From assembly GCF_003443675.1 (NCBI RefSeq), contig NZ_CP031963.1:3557501-3621500 (forward strand): a stretch of DNA of 64,000 bases, given 5' to 3'. Below are positions 25,706-34,444 of the stretch, in pieces (position 1 is the first letter of the stretch; each line of letters opens with the position of its first letter). Under the pieces are notes generated by a model. That model was given only the letters and a program-made list of their open reading frames with translations. It was not told the DNA's origin and did not search any database. The stretch comes from Aquimarina sp. BL5. Lineage in GTDB: Bacteria; Bacteroidota; Bacteroidia; Flavobacteriales; Flavobacteriaceae. A program made the position numbers and the translations under genes.

Positions 25706-28108
25706 ATGAAACGAAACACACTATGTATTGTGTTTCTTCTAGCAGTTAATTATTTATTCGCTCAAGATTGTAATAAAATACTCTCTGGTCGTGTAATTGA
25801 TTTTCACGACGGAGTTTCCCTAGAAGGAGCAACAATTACTTTTAATAGTACAACAATTAAAACTGATAGTAACGGGATGTATAAAATCACAGGGCTCTGT
25901 GCCACTTCTTATGCCTTTACCATATCACATGAGGATTGCAATTCTCAAGTGGTTACTATTAATATAAATGAGGTTTCTGATAAAGATTTTTATTTAGAGC
26001 ATCACTTGAGCGAATTACAAGAAGTAAAGGTTTCAGGCAAAAATAAGACTAAAACATCTTCGTCTCAGGAGGAAACTATAAATAAGAATATTATAGATAA
26101 ATATAGTAGCGCTACACTGGGAGACGCTTTAAGAGAAATTCCTGGAGTTTCTTCTTTAAATACCGGATCTACGATTGTAAAACCGATTATTCAAGGTTTA
26201 AGCGGAAGTAGGGTACTAATTTTGAATAACAATGTAAGAATGCAAGATATGGAATGGGGAGAGGAGCATGCTCCTAATGTAGATATTAATACTGCAGGAA
26301 ATGTCACTGTTGTAAAGGGAGCTTCTGCATTAAAATATGGAGGTGATGCCATAGGCGGAATTATTATCATGGAATCTAATCGCGTTCCTGCCAAAGATAC
26401 TTTGTTTGGAAAAACTATAGTAACAGGAGCTACTAACGGCAGAGGAGGTACTATATCTTCAGAAATAGTTAAAGGATATCATAATGGATGGTTCGTAAAA
26501 GGACAAGGGACTTTAAAAAGGTTCGGAGATTTTGAAGCACCAGACTATGTGTTATCTAATACAGGTGTTTCTGAAAAAGGTGGATCTGTTGCATTTGGAA
26601 TCAATAAATTTGAATATGGCTTAGATGCATTTTATTCTTTTTATGACGCTGAAATAGGAGTACTTGCGTCTTCACATATTGGAAATCCTGATGACTTATT
26701 TCAATCTATTAACAGTGGTCAACCTGATATCATTAGAGATTTCACTTATGATATTTTAAATCCAAGGCAAGAAGTTACTCACCATCTCGGAAAAGTAAAA
26801 TATTACAGAAGGTTTGAAGAACTAGGTAAATGGACAACCCAATATGATTTTCAAAATAATCAGCGATTTGAGTTTGATACTAGAAGAACAGATGACCTAA
26901 GTAGGAGACCCAGCGTAGACTTGGAACTTACTACCCATACATTAACTTCAGATTTCAACTTTGATGCTAATAACAATTACAGTTTTAATGCTGGAGTAAT
27001 GCTTAGATACCAAAATAACTTTGCTGATGCTTTAGAAACAGGAGTAAGACGATTAATCCCTGATTATGATAAATACGATTTCGGTGCTTTTATCACTGGT
27101 GAATTGGAGATTAACGAATCATTAATTTTAGAAGCAGGTATTAGATATGATTTTACGAGAGTTGATGCAAAAAAATTCTACTTGGAAAGCAGATGGGATG
27201 AACGGGGATATGAAGCAGATTTTTCAGATATTGTAATAGAAAGAGGTGTAATAGGCTCTCAATTATTAACCAATCCCATATTTGATTATCATAACATATC
27301 TTCTACTGTAGGGATACAATATTTGTTTAAAGAAGATTATCAGCTTAGAGCTAATTATACTTTGTCTCAACGCCCTCCTAATCCAGCTGAATTATTTAGT
27401 GATGGACTACATCATTCTGCTGCTAGGATAGAAATAGGTGATCTAAGGTTTAACAAAGAAACATCACATAAATTTTCAACATCGATACTAAAAAATAATG
27501 AAAAATGGGGATGGGAAATAGCTCCGTATGTTAACTTTATTAAGGATTATATTTTATTAGAACCTGTTGATGCTACACTTACCATTAGAGGTCCTTTTCC
27601 GGTTTGGGAATATCGACAAACTAACGCTCTGCTTCTAGGTTTTGACGCAAAGATGTACGTACATTGGTCTAAGAATTGGCAAACTGACCATAATTTTTCT
27701 TTAGTAAAAGGAAAAGAGACGGATGATGACATTCCATTAATTAATATGCCAGCACCTAATTTCACCAATAAAATTGTTTTTACAGAACAAGACTGGTTTA
27801 ATTTACAAGTTTCTTTAGAAAGTCAATATACTTTTAGGCAAAATGAATTTCCTCCCAATATTTTCGTGTTTTCTCAAGATGCAGGAGAAGAAATTGAACT
27901 AAAGATTAATACACCTCCTGATGCTTATCACCTGTTAAGTTTTGATACTAACATGGGATTTAAATTGGGAGAGAAAAATGACCTAAAGGTGGGATTAACA
28001 ATAAATAACTTATTAAATAAAAGATATAGAAATTACCTAAATCGCCAGAGAAATTTTGCAGATGATCTAGGTAGAAACTTTTTATTAAGATTAACTATTA
28101 ATTATTAA
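25706..28108 (+). CDS. TonB-dependent outer-membrane receptor with carboxypeptidase-like N-terminal domain
   Basis: The 800-residue protein reads from ATG 25706 (an upstream TTG at 25667 lacks a signal-peptide fit). A signal peptide (VNYLFAQ) is followed by a carboxypeptidase-D-regulatory-like beta domain (about residues 20-100). A plug domain comes next (about 115-230; LREIPGVSSLNTGSTIVKP, IQGLSGSRVL), then a 22-strand-type barrel ending in an aromatic residue pattern (LLRLTINY). It is not SusC-like and has no SusD partner. Its neighbours are a His/Cys membrane protein and an acidic lipoprotein, a context that suggests metal-ion or metal-complex uptake, as in ZnuD-like receptors. The substrate is not proven. 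Confidence 0.88.
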   Translation: MKRNTLCIVFLLAVNYLFAQDCNKILSGRVIDFHDGVSLEGATITFNSTTIKTDSNGMYKITGLCATSYAFTISHEDCNSQVVTININEVSDKDFYLEHHLSELQEVKVSGKNKTKTSSSQEETINKNIIDKYSSATLGDALREIPGVSSLNTGSTIVKPIIQGLSGSRVLILNNNVRMQDMEWGEEHAPNVDINTAGNVTVVKGASALKYGGDAIGGIIIMESNRVPAKDTLFGKTIVTGATNGRGGTISSEIVKGYHNGWFVKGQGTLKRFGDFEAPDYVLSNTGVSEKGGSVAFGINKFEYGLDAFYSFYDAEIGVLASSHIGNPDDLFQSINSGQPDIIRDFTYDILNPRQEVTHHLGKVKYYRRFEELGKWTTQYDFQNNQRFEFDTRRTDDLSRRPSVDLELTTHTLTSDFNFDANNNYSFNAGVMLRYQNNFADALETGVRRLIPDYDKYDFGAFITGELEINESLILEAGIRYDFTRVDAKKFYLESRWDERGYEADFSDIVIERGVIGSQLLTNPIFDYHNISSTVGIQYLFKEDYQLRANYTLSQRPPNPAELFSDGLHHSAARIEIGDLRFNKETSHKFSTSILKNNEKWGWEIAPYVNFIKDYILLEPVDATLTIRGPFPVWEYRQTNALLLGFDAKMYVHWSKNWQTDHNFSLVKGKETDDDIPLINMPAPNFTNKIVFTEQDWFNLQVSLESQYTFRQNEFPPNIFVFSQDAGEEIELKINTPPDAYHLLSFDTNMGFKLGEKNDLKVGLTINNLLNKRYRNYLNRQRNFADDLGRNFLLRLTINY

Positions 28109-28116
28109 ATTTTAGA

Positions 28117-28713
28117 ATGATGAACACACGTAAATTTTTATCAATGTTATCAGTTTTTGGACTCATATTATCATCTTGTTCAGATGACGACGATCCTGTT
28201 CCTGTTAGTGGAGAAGAAGTAATTACTACGATGACAGTAACATTAACAAATGGATCTGATACGGTAACGCTTAGATTTTTTGATGAAGATGGCGAGGATG
28301 GACCAACGAATCCTGTTGAGACTGTCTCAGGTAGCTTAAGTGCTGGTACAACCTATACAGGTACTATAGCTCTATTAAATGAAACAGAAAGCCCAGCTGA
28401 ATTAGTAAATGAAGAGATTGAAGGAGAAGCAGATGAACATCAATTTTTTTACTTGACTGATGACCTAGGGATTACTACAGCGTATGCTGATCAAGAATGT
28501 GACTTTAATGATGATCCTTGCGAAGGAAGCAATGCTAATCCTGTAGGTTTAGCTTTTACCTTAACTACCACAGATGCTGTTGGAGATGGAGAATTAAGAG
28601 TTGTGCTAAGACATGAGCTTAACAAAGAGGCTCAGGGAGTTGCTGCTGGTGATATAACAAATGCAGGAGGAAGCCCAGATATCGACTGGACTTTTAATGT
28701 ATCAGTAGAATAA
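28117..28713 (+). CDS. Small acidic lipoprotein partner of the TonB receptor
   Basis: A 198-residue lipoprotein (Cys in LILSSC) that starts 8 bases after the TonB receptor gene, so the two are co-transcribed. The mature part is strongly acidic, and the segment EIEGEADEHQFFYL plus the pair ECDFNDDPC could bind a cation. Similar proteins accompany TonB receptors in Bacteroidota and are sometimes labelled 'type 1 periplasmic binding fold', but no enzymatic motif is visible. The inferred role is a surface or periplasmic ligand-capture partner. Confidence 0.65.
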   Translation: MMNTRKFLSMLSVFGLILSSCSDDDDPVPVSGEEVITTMTVTLTNGSDTVTLRFFDEDGEDGPTNPVETVSGSLSAGTTYTGTIALLNETESPAELVNEEIEGEADEHQFFYLTDDLGITTAYADQECDFNDDPCEGSNANPVGLAFTLTTTDAVGDGELRVVLRHELNKEAQGVAAGDITNAGGSPDIDWTFNVSVE

Positions 28714-28843
28714 TATTATACAAGGTGGTCTCCTGAACCAACACAGGAGACTATCTATACATTTCGCTTTATAGCCTAAAAGTGAGATTACTTTTTTAAA
28801 TTATTTTTTAAATCATTTAATATTAATTTAAAACCTTACTCTT

Positions 28844-30403
28844 ATGACCTTATACAAAAAAACAACTTATCTGTTCGCAATTACCAGTTTCTTTCTGTGG
28901 TCGTGTCAGAAAAATGAAATTTCTGATGAATCTTCAGAAGCAGTACCAGAAGAAATATCTTTAGAGCAAGTCGAGCATACGCCCAAAGAAGAATTAAAAC
29001 AAGCTTTTGCTCAAGGTCTCGCAAAATCTGTTCGAGAAAGTGAATCTCTTAGAGCTTTATTAAAAAATGAGGCATTGAAAATGTTCGATAATGACTATGA
29101 TGTTTTATATCAACTCATTAAAGATAATGAACTTTCTGATGCGAAAACTGTAAAAACATTACTAGAGGATTACTTAGATAAAGAATTATTATTACAAATA
29201 GAAGAGCAATTACCGACGTTAACTATTTTTGTACCGAATCTTCCTGAAGGATCATTTTCTGCAGAAAACTGGGATGTAACTTCTCAAATCCCCGATGTTG
29301 CGTATAATGTAAAATCAACTAATGATGTACCGATCATTAAAAGTAACAAAGAAAATTTTGTACTTCCTGCGTATAAGATACCATTATTTCCTGTTATAGT
29401 GATAAAAGAAAGTGAACGTGTTATTTTGGATAACGAACCTGGTAAAAAAGGAATTTCCTCTAAAAATAATAGAAATAATAGTTTTAAATCAAAGGATGGT
29501 GTTGGTTTTCGATTTTTGGACGATTCGTTTAATCGTAATTTGAATATTCAGTATCCACTTAATAAAGATGAAGCATTTGCAAAATCTAATGTAGACCCTA
29601 AACATATTGCTGCGTATGATTTTTTTGAAACGCAGGTAGGTTGGCAAAGAGACCATTTATATTACGATTTAACTCCGATGAGTGATAGAGGTCCTTTTGT
29701 TTTTGATTTTAGAGAACATATTACTTCTTTTAGACTTAAAGGTGGAGGCGGATGGTCTAATGGTGTTATTGCCTATAATAAAATTGCTGATCAAACAGGT
29801 GATCCGAGAATTGGAATCCAATATGTGCAAGGATATCCTCAAACTACTGGAAGTTGGACTGATGGTGTTTTCGAATTTAAAGTAACCGCTTTGATCAATG
29901 CTAAAAATGGAATAGGATCAGAATTCGTGACCTATTTTCCTGCACCTGCTAGGGATCTTTTTAGAATTAGAAGTTCAACACCATCTGGTACTACACTACG
30001 TTTAAGAAATTTAAGGACAAAAAGATTCTATCCTAATCTTGCACTTATGAATTGGGATTTAGATCAATATGCATCTACGATCAAAATTGAAATTGAAGAG
30101 GTTGACAGAACAGAAACTATAACTACCACGGATACAAGGACTGTAAAATATGCAACTAATTTTGGTATTGATGTAGGGTTTGGTAAAAAGGTGAAAATTG
30201 GATTAGAATTTGGTGCATCGCTAGAAGAAACACGTACTGAAACAATTTCTAAAACATATACCTTAGAGAATGATAGACTTGGTGCAATCATTGCGAATTT
30301 TGCAGATGATTGTATAAGGAAAAGTGGATCTAATTATAGTGTAGGCACAAGATATACGACAGGGTGGTTTGAAATTGATTTAGCTCCCCTACGCGTGCAA
30401 TAG
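28844..30403 (+). CDS. Large lipoprotein of unknown function with a Thr-rich beta-hairpin-like C-terminus
   Basis: This 519-residue protein has a lipoprotein signal peptide (Cys in FFLWSC). An acidic helical region (about residues 25-130) is followed by beta-rich sequence. At about residues 415-480 a Thr/Glu-rich strand (TETITTTDTRTVKY) and a second one (LEETRTETISKTYT) flank an alternating Gly/hydrophobic core (FGIDVGFGKKVKIGLEFG). That layout resembles the insertion hairpin of aerolysin/ETX-type pore formers. I cannot place the protein in a family. It stands alone, 130 bases after the metal-uptake-like unit and 17 bases before a set of repeated non-coding elements. Confidence 0.6.
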   Translation: MTLYKKTTYLFAITSFFLWSCQKNEISDESSEAVPEEISLEQVEHTPKEELKQAFAQGLAKSVRESESLRALLKNEALKMFDNDYDVLYQLIKDNELSDAKTVKTLLEDYLDKELLLQIEEQLPTLTIFVPNLPEGSFSAENWDVTSQIPDVAYNVKSTNDVPIIKSNKENFVLPAYKIPLFPVIVIKESERVILDNEPGKKGISSKNNRNNSFKSKDGVGFRFLDDSFNRNLNIQYPLNKDEAFAKSNVDPKHIAAYDFFETQVGWQRDHLYYDLTPMSDRGPFVFDFREHITSFRLKGGGGWSNGVIAYNKIADQTGDPRIGIQYVQGYPQTTGSWTDGVFEFKVTALINAKNGIGSEFVTYFPAPARDLFRIRSSTPSGTTLRLRNLRTKRFYPNLALMNWDLDQYASTIKIEIEEVDRTETITTTDTRTVKYATNFGIDVGFGKKVKIGLEFGASLEETRTETISKTYTLENDRLGAIIANFADDCIRKSGSNYSVGTRYTTGWFEIDLAPLRVQ

Positions 30404-30420
30404 AATAATAGAAATAAATT

Positions 30421-30516
30421 ATAACAATTATAAGTTGGGTTTGTTTATAATATAAACAAACATTTTTTTCAAGATGAGACTCTTGAGAAGTAGTTAGCTC
30501 AGGAGTCTTTTATTTT
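30421..30516 (+). ncRNA. Repeated terminator-ended non-coding element, copy A
   Basis: The copy starts 17 bases after the 519-residue lipoprotein gene. It contains ATAAGTTGGGTTTGT (30430-30444), the core shared with copies B and C. It ends in a hairpin at 30477-30508 (AGACTCTTGAG with CTCAGGAGTCT, one G-U pair, loop AAGTAGTTAG) followed by T-rich sequence. The loop is identical to that of copy C. It is the most divergent copy and lacks the closing AATTGAAAC/GTTTCAATT stem. It may simply be the terminator and 3' UTR of the upstream gene, from which the others derive. Confidence 0.5.
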
Positions 30517-30550
30517 AATTATCAAAAAAATAATAAACCACATTAATAAG

Positions 30551-30669
30551 CAAAATTGAAACAACCATAAATCATAGTATAATAATAAGTTGAGTTTGTG
30601 TATTTTATTATTAGTACAGATTTGTTTCAATTAGACCCTCAGGATATCATATCCCTGAGGGTTCTTTTT
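30551..30669 (+). ncRNA. Repeated terminator-ended non-coding element, copy B
   Basis: An 11-bp perfect inverted repeat (AATTGAAACAA and TTGTTTCAATT, 57 bases apart) closes a domain containing the core ATAAGTTGAGTTTGTGT (30585-30601). A terminator hairpin follows directly (ACCCTCAGG with CCTGAGGGT, 30635-30660) with a T-run. A closed domain plus an intrinsic terminator is the layout of a small RNA of about 115 bases. No open reading frame with a start is present. No clear promoter is seen just upstream, so it may be processed from a longer transcript. Confidence 0.55.
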
Positions 30670-30960
30670 TATAGCATAAAATTTTGATCCTAAAATATAA
30701 AATTGGTACGAACTTTGCTCAATTGTTATCAAATAACTAACAAATTTTCAAGTTTTAAAGACAAATTTGTTGAGAATATAGTAACAAATTAGACAAAAAA
30801 GACACTAATATATAGTAAAGGTTGATTTTTAGTGAGTTAATCTCAAGGATTTTAATGAGATATTATGGCATTGTTAAATGTGTATTACCACTAAAAATTC
30901 ATTTAAATATTTAAAGATTAGCTCTTATATTCGCGGCGTAAAAACCTAACCAAAAAACAG

Positions 30961-31069
30961 CAAAATTGAAACAATCATAATTATGTATAAGTTGAGTTTG
31001 TGTTAAATATTATAATTTAGTTTCAATTCAGACCCTCAGGAAGTAGTTAGCCTGAGGGTTGTTTTTTTT
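30961..31069 (+). ncRNA. Repeated terminator-ended non-coding element, copy C
   Basis: The copy shares with copy B its first 14 bases (CAAAATTGAAACAA), the 17-base core ATAAGTTGAGTTTGTGT (30987-31003), the closing GTTTCAATT (31020-31028) and the terminator stem ACCCTCAGG/CCTGAGGGT. With copy A it shares the loop AAGTAGTTAG. The spacer sequences between these blocks differ, so structure and core are kept while the rest drifts. A possible promoter element TATATTCG lies 28 bases upstream (30926-30933). Confidence 0.55.
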
Positions 31070-31139
31070 AAATAGATTACGAGACAATACATTTTAAGTT
31101 ATTTGATAGACAGGAAGAAGTAGTGCTGCATCAAATTAT

Positions 31140-31170
31140 TTTCTAAAAACAGATATTCATCATACATTTG
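31140..31170 (+). promoter_or_regulatory. Bacteroidota-type promoter of the TPR-AraC regulator
   Basis: The -7 element TACATTTG (31163-31170) is preceded, 19 bases upstream, by a T-rich -33 region (TTTC). The start codon follows 38 bases downstream. Confidence 0.5.
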
Positions 31171-31208
31171 TTTTATACTTCAGTGTATCAACAGTTGATT
31201 CTTACTAC

Positions 31209-32852
31209 ATGCGTATCCTTCTTTACATAATCCTTGTTTTTATACCATTTTCTTTAGTTGCACAAAATGAACTAGATACAATTACTACGATTAAGGAGGC
31301 TAGATTCAGTTTATCTGTGGATAGTATTCCCAAATATCAACAGTTGTCTGTTGAAGCTCATCAGAAAGGAGATTTTAAAGCTTTTAAAGAATACTGTGAT
31401 GCTATTTTAGAGATAGCCAATAAACACGAATTAGATGATTTAAAGAATCAAGCCTTAGTGAATTTGGGGATTTATTATAGTAACGTTGATCAATTAGATA
31501 AAGCTATAGAAAAGTACTTAGAAGTTTCGGACAACCTAAGTAAACTTCCACAAAATAAGAGAGCAGAGCTCATAGTTTTAGCAAACCTGGGCAACTTGTA
31601 TAATAAGATAGAAGAATATGATAAGGCGATTGCTACGATGAAAGAAGTAGTTGAACTTGCCTTAACAGTGGATCAATCTGAGCATTATCTGATGATGGCT
31701 TATAATGCCTTAGGAATTGCTGCTTCTATTAAAAAAGAATATTGTCAATCAGTAGAGTATAGCCTGAAAGCTAAGGATCTAGCGGTGAAATTAAATCGTA
31801 AAGGTGCGATTATAAGTATTCTTTTAAATTTAAGTGATAGTTTTTTAGCATTAGAAGAATACGATAAGGTAGTCTTTTACTGTAAAGAAATATTGGTAGC
31901 TATTACTGAAGAAGACTCCAAGAAACAAAAAGCTACGGCTCTAATACTTATAGGAGATGCATTGGTTCGTAATGACAAACCAACAGAAGCTTTTTCATAT
32001 CTAATAGAAGCTAGAGATCTTGCTGTTTCTGGAAATTTTTTCAAAATCCGAAAGGATGCTCATAAATTACTAGCTAAAGTATATGAAGCTAAGGGAGATT
32101 TCAAAAAATCTTTGGAAGAACAGAAATATTATACGGAGGCCAATGGAGAATATCTGAATACACTTTCTAAAGCGCAAAAAAAACAACTAGAAATAGAATC
32201 AGAAGAAAAGACAGAATTATTAACGGAGCAAACACAAGAGCTTAAGTTTCTTGCGAGAGAAAAACAGGTATACCTAATTCTTGGATGTGTATTATTGATT
32301 TTATTAATAGGTTCTTTTATAATATATAAGAAAAGAAGGAAAAGACTTGTATCTGAATCTTTGAGACTAAAAGCGGACAAAGAGCTATTAACGAACGAAA
32401 AGGAAGCGTTACAAGTAAAGCTAAAAAGAATTGCTAAGAGCACTAAGAAAGAAAAAGATACTAATGTAACTTCTTACCAGAATTCTTCACTTACCCTAGA
32501 CGATCGAAAGTTATATATGCAACAAATTCTGGATTATATGGATAATAAGAAGCCATATTTGAATCATGAGATTAAACAATCAGATATAGCAAATGATTTA
32601 TCCATGAGCGTTCATCTTTTTTCTGAAGTACTGAACGTTTGTTTTCATAGAAACTTCAATAGTTTTATTAATTTATACAGAGTAAGTGAAGCAAAATCAC
32701 TTATGAAAAACCCTAAATACAGACAGTATAAAATTTTATCTATTGGCTATGAGGCTGGTTTTTCGAGCAAAACTTCATTTAATAGGGTTTTTAAAAACCT
32801 AGTAGGCTCTACACCTTCAGAGTATCAAAAACAGCATATTGTTTTGGATTAA
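31209..32852 (+). CDS. TPR-containing membrane regulator with AraC-type DNA-binding domain
   Basis: The 547-residue protein has an N-terminal signal sequence (VFIPFSLVAQ) and a periplasmic array of about six tetratricopeptide repeats (about residues 55-320). One transmembrane helix follows (about 353-373, YLILGCVLLILLIGSFIIY). After a coiled coil, a cytoplasmic AraC/HTH_18 domain (about 440-545) carries GYEAGFSSKTSFNRVFKN and GSTPSEYQK. This layout is common in Flavobacteriaceae and implies one-component sensing across the inner membrane. Its closeness to the repeated RNA-like elements and the lipoprotein island makes either a possible target. Confidence 0.88.
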   Translation: MRILLYIILVFIPFSLVAQNELDTITTIKEARFSLSVDSIPKYQQLSVEAHQKGDFKAFKEYCDAILEIANKHELDDLKNQALVNLGIYYSNVDQLDKAIEKYLEVSDNLSKLPQNKRAELIVLANLGNLYNKIEEYDKAIATMKEVVELALTVDQSEHYLMMAYNALGIAASIKKEYCQSVEYSLKAKDLAVKLNRKGAIISILLNLSDSFLALEEYDKVVFYCKEILVAITEEDSKKQKATALILIGDALVRNDKPTEAFSYLIEARDLAVSGNFFKIRKDAHKLLAKVYEAKGDFKKSLEEQKYYTEANGEYLNTLSKAQKKQLEIESEEKTELLTEQTQELKFLAREKQVYLILGCVLLILLIGSFIIYKKRRKRLVSESLRLKADKELLTNEKEALQVKLKRIAKSTKKEKDTNVTSYQNSSLTLDDRKLYMQQILDYMDNKKPYLNHEIKQSDIANDLSMSVHLFSEVLNVCFHRNFNSFINLYRVSEAKSLMKNPKYRQYKILSIGYEAGFSSKTSFNRVFKNLVGSTPSEYQKQHIVLD

Positions 32853-32926
32853 GCGCACAGTTTTTTACCAAGCCTACTTTTCCCATATACCCGTTGTAAT
32901 AGCATTTACAGGTTTCAAATTATAAG

Positions 32927-33115
32927 ATGGAACCATTTTCACAGGATTTCTTTTTAACATTGGAATGTCGTAATTAACAAGGTTCAATATGAATTCGATG
33001 AACACCATATTGTCGATAGATGGCCTTATTATATATCGGAAAGCTTGCTTTTGATGAGATTAAAAAAAGAAGAATTCACCAATGTTAAGAAGAAAAGAAT
33101 CTATAGAGTTGTATA
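32927..33115 (+). pseudogene. Possible frameshifted small gene
   Basis: ATG 32927 opens MEPFSQDFFLTLE, which stops after 16 codons. Another frame open from 32958 then continues as WNVVINKVQYEFDEHHIVDRW and reads to a stop at 33115, with protein-like composition but no start of its own. A one-base shift near 32960 would join them into about 60 residues. The tail overlaps the start of the next gene in another frame. It could be a decayed gene or chance. Confidence 0.3.
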
Positions 33116-33813
33116 AAAGTTTCGAAAGCAAGTTTGTTTCTCCATTTAGTGAAACAAGGGAGCTGATAAAAGTACAGTTATATAAACAGATAGTATCTTC
33201 TAGAGTTTCAGTAAATATAAAAAAGAAACCCTTGGTAGTTTTTTATTTTGCATCTAATGGGGTAGATATTCAGAGAGAAGATTGGACTTATGAAATGAAG
33301 CAAAGTGCAAAGCAGTATGCGTTAGACTATCCAGTACCAGGTGCAGAAAAGAAATATTCTCGCTTTGGAAAAGTTATAAATACTATAACAGGTATCATAG
33401 TCTTATTGATTGGTATAACTATTTTTTATTATTTCAATCAAAAAGCAATTCAACTTAAGAATGATTTTGTCGAATTTACAAGTTTGCCCAAAATAGGAGA
33501 TAAATACTACGGCTCTATTACTCAGCCTATATCTGATTCGGATATCCCCGAAAAAAGTTATGGTTGGATAAAAATAATATATGTGAATCCTGCTGATAGT
33601 ATTATTAGCTATAGAACAAGCTTCGATTTAGGAGAAGCTACTTTTAATACGTTAGATACAGATTATACTAATTTCGAATTTATAATTTTTGAAGGTAAGT
33701 TTAAAGCTACAGCAGATCGTGAAATAAAGATTATATCATCGGATAAAAAAATGAAATTCGAATCTCAAGTGATTCGTGATAATACCAGAAATTATAAAAT
33801 ATCAGCTAATTAA
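33082..33813 (+). CDS. Membrane protein of unknown function
   Basis: A 243-residue protein with a basic N-terminal cytoplasmic part (about residues 1-95) and one transmembrane helix (about 101-120, VINTITGIIVLLIGITIFYYF). An extracytoplasmic beta-rich domain follows (about 125-243; YGSITQPISDSDIPEKSYGWIKI). I do not recognise a family. It is the first gene of a same-strand run of unrecognised exported proteins extending to 40576, though a 320-base gap separates it from the next. Confidence 0.6.
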   Translation: MLRRKESIELYKSFESKFVSPFSETRELIKVQLYKQIVSSRVSVNIKKKPLVVFYFASNGVDIQREDWTYEMKQSAKQYALDYPVPGAEKKYSRFGKVINTITGIIVLLIGITIFYYFNQKAIQLKNDFVEFTSLPKIGDKYYGSITQPISDSDIPEKSYGWIKIIYVNPADSIISYRTSFDLGEATFNTLDTDYTNFEFIIFEGKFKATADREIKIISSDKKMKFESQVIRDNTRNYKISAN

Positions 33814-34134
33814 TCGTGGATCATTAGAGAAAAAATAAATATATAAAGTTTCTATTTTATATGTTTTTATTTGGCTTTATTTATTGTTATACAGTGAACT
33901 TAAAGTCTTTTTATGATTAGTTGAAGTTTTAATTATCTGTTCGATATCTTTTAGTATTAATCGTTTTGTTTTTGAAACTATATTAGGATAAGTTAGATAG
34001 TACTACCAACATAGAAAATATGGGGAACCAGTGCCAAATTATAATTTGAAACTTTTTTAAAACAATTCTATAGTACATTTATCATATACAGATAACTTGA
34101 GTTTTTTTATTTAAGATAACACTAAAAAAAAATA
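33814..34134. other. 321-bp intergenic region, nothing recognised
   Basis: AT-rich sequence with no open frame worth calling, no terminator-like hairpin and no clear TAnnTTTG promoter. Confidence 0.5.
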
Positions 34135-34428
34135 ATGAAAATCGTTTTAACTTTTTTACTTATAACCTCTCTTATACTATTGGGGTTGTATATAGGTTTG
34201 CTACAATTTGGTGGTAATTCAGGAAGAGTTCTTGGGACTGAAGTAATCGCACTTCTAATACTTGGTGTATTTATGATTTTTGCGATATGTTCTGTGGCAG
34301 TAGGAGTAATTGTTTTTTTACCTAATAAATCAATTAAAGTCAAGGTTTTTACTACTATAATCCTAGCTATGATTGTGATTTTTTTAACTATAAAATTAAC
34401 TGTTTTAAACCATTTCATTTTTGATTAA
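34135..34428 (+). CDS. Small two- to three-helix membrane protein
   Basis: The 97-residue protein is almost entirely hydrophobic: segments at about residues 1-21, 33-60 and 67-90 separated by short polar stretches. There are no recognisable motifs. The next gene (ATG 34445) starts 16 bases later, suggesting an operon. The opposite strand is also open here (34122-34418) but gives a low-complexity product and is treated as a shadow. Confidence 0.5.
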   Translation: MKIVLTFLLITSLILLGLYIGLLQFGGNSGRVLGTEVIALLILGVFMIFAICSVAVGVIVFLPNKSIKVKVFTTIILAMIVIFLTIKLTVLNHFIFD

Positions 34429-34444
34429 TTTATGTCTAAAAACC

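Larger units (their letters stand above)
30404..31208. other. 805-bp non-coding region carrying three related elements
   Basis: No supportable gene is present. The region holds three copies of a structured element (30421-30516, 30551-30669, 30961-31069), an inverted repeat AACAAATTT/AAATTTGTT at 30739-30771, a possible -7 element TATATTCG at 30926-30933 and the promoter of the TPR regulator. Confidence 0.7.

Noticed and set aside
30551..31069. Repeated units considered as a CRISPR array or insertion-sequence ends
   Set aside because: Only two or three unevenly spaced copies, each with its own terminator, no cas or transposase genes and no target-site duplications.
34122..34418. Minus-strand open frame opposite the small membrane protein
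   Set aside because: Low-complexity Ile/Thr-rich product without signal or motif; the plus strand fits the operon direction and has membrane-protein character.
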